DNA of 5,007 nt. It comes from Sphingopyxis sp. GTDB taxonomy: Bacteria > Pseudomonadota > Alphaproteobacteria > Sphingomonadales > Sphingomonadaceae. Position numbers and translations under genes: made by a program. Where the stretch lies: positions 1 through 5,007 of the forward strand of contig JAAUPH010000215.1 in the NCBI GenBank assembly GCA_012035435.1, read 5' to 3'. Each line of letters opens with the position of its first letter. The first letter of the stretch is position 1. Below are positions 4,939 through 5,007 of the stretch, piece after piece. Below the pieces are notes generated by a model. That model saw nothing but the letters and a program-made list of their open reading frames with translations. It did not search any database and had not been told where the DNA came from.

Positions 4939-5007
4939 CCGGCCGAACCGATTTCGATGACGCGCCCTGGATGGCGGCGGCTTTGGCGCTGGCGCGCGCG
5001 GAGCGGC
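4935..5007 (+). CDS. ribD: Probable RibD, riboflavin deaminase/reductase, N-terminal end only
   Basis: The last 73 bases carry an open frame beginning at TTG 4935 that reads MTGRTDFDDAPWMAAALALA then RAER, running off the window. The D-x-x-WM-x-x-AL-x-LA pattern is the first helix of the cytidine-deaminase-like domain of RibD, which deaminates and then reduces the pyrimidine intermediate in riboflavin synthesis. The zinc-binding motif and the PNP-x-VG segment that should follow are outside the window. TTG overlaps the upstream stop as TTGA; no ATG fits this frame before the conserved part (the ATG in GATGAC is out of frame). Only 24 residues are available, so another deaminase-family protein is possible. 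Confidence 0.65.
   Translation, partial: MTGRTDFDDAPWMAAALALARAER

Overview
The window has two very different parts. From about position 1449 to the end (5007) it reads as ordinary, high-GC alphaproteobacterial chromosome. The gene content and codon style fit a sphingomonad such as Sphingopyxis or Novosphingobium; this is an inference from protein character, not a database match. From 1 to about 1450 it is a patchwork of six short gene fragments, none complete. They lie on alternating strands and come from unrelated protein families.

Patchwork, in order: (i) 1-418, minus strand, an AT-richer ankyrin-repeat fragment with one frameshift, perhaps eukaryotic or from an amoeba-associated organism; (ii) about 414-843, plus, the C-terminal part of a membrane acyl-CoA desaturase with its HNNHH box; (iii) about 843-1078, minus, the C-terminal part of an NmrA/NAD(P)-binding oxidoreductase; (iv) about 1078-1190, minus, one repeat of a bacterial Ig-like adhesin; (v) about 1173-1247, plus, the start of a PAS domain; (vi) about 1248-1448, plus, a Big_2-like domain of the kind carried by planctomycete DUF1549/DUF1553 proteins, with a one-base insertion. 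Each join breaks a reading frame with no gene end and no recognisable mobile element. A chimeric contig end (metagenome misassembly or amplification chimera) is the simplest explanation. A real recombination patchwork is much less likely.

Coherent part: the 5' end of a secreted S9A oligopeptidase B-like peptidase (minus, 1898 down to the join near 1449) diverges from a complete three-domain Xaa-Pro aminopeptidase of the M24B family (plus, GTG start at 1963, 611 aa, all metal ligands present). Seven bases later comes a hotdog-fold acyl-CoA thioesterase (3806-4267), followed directly by a GC-rich hairpin. A 218-base intergenic region holds a dense cluster of TGCA-centred inverted repeats that looks like an operator or promoter region. 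It is followed by a small single-pass membrane protein of unknown function (4486-4938). Overlapping its stop codon is the start of what looks like ribD (riboflavin deaminase/reductase), which runs off the right edge.

The right part is peptide catabolism (two divergent peptidases), a coupled thioesterase, and probably the head of a riboflavin operon. I found no CRISPR array, tRNA, rRNA, transposase, phage gene or defence system, and no convincing new biological system. The most notable points are the patchwork left end, the TGCA palindrome cluster and the unusual start region of the thioesterase.
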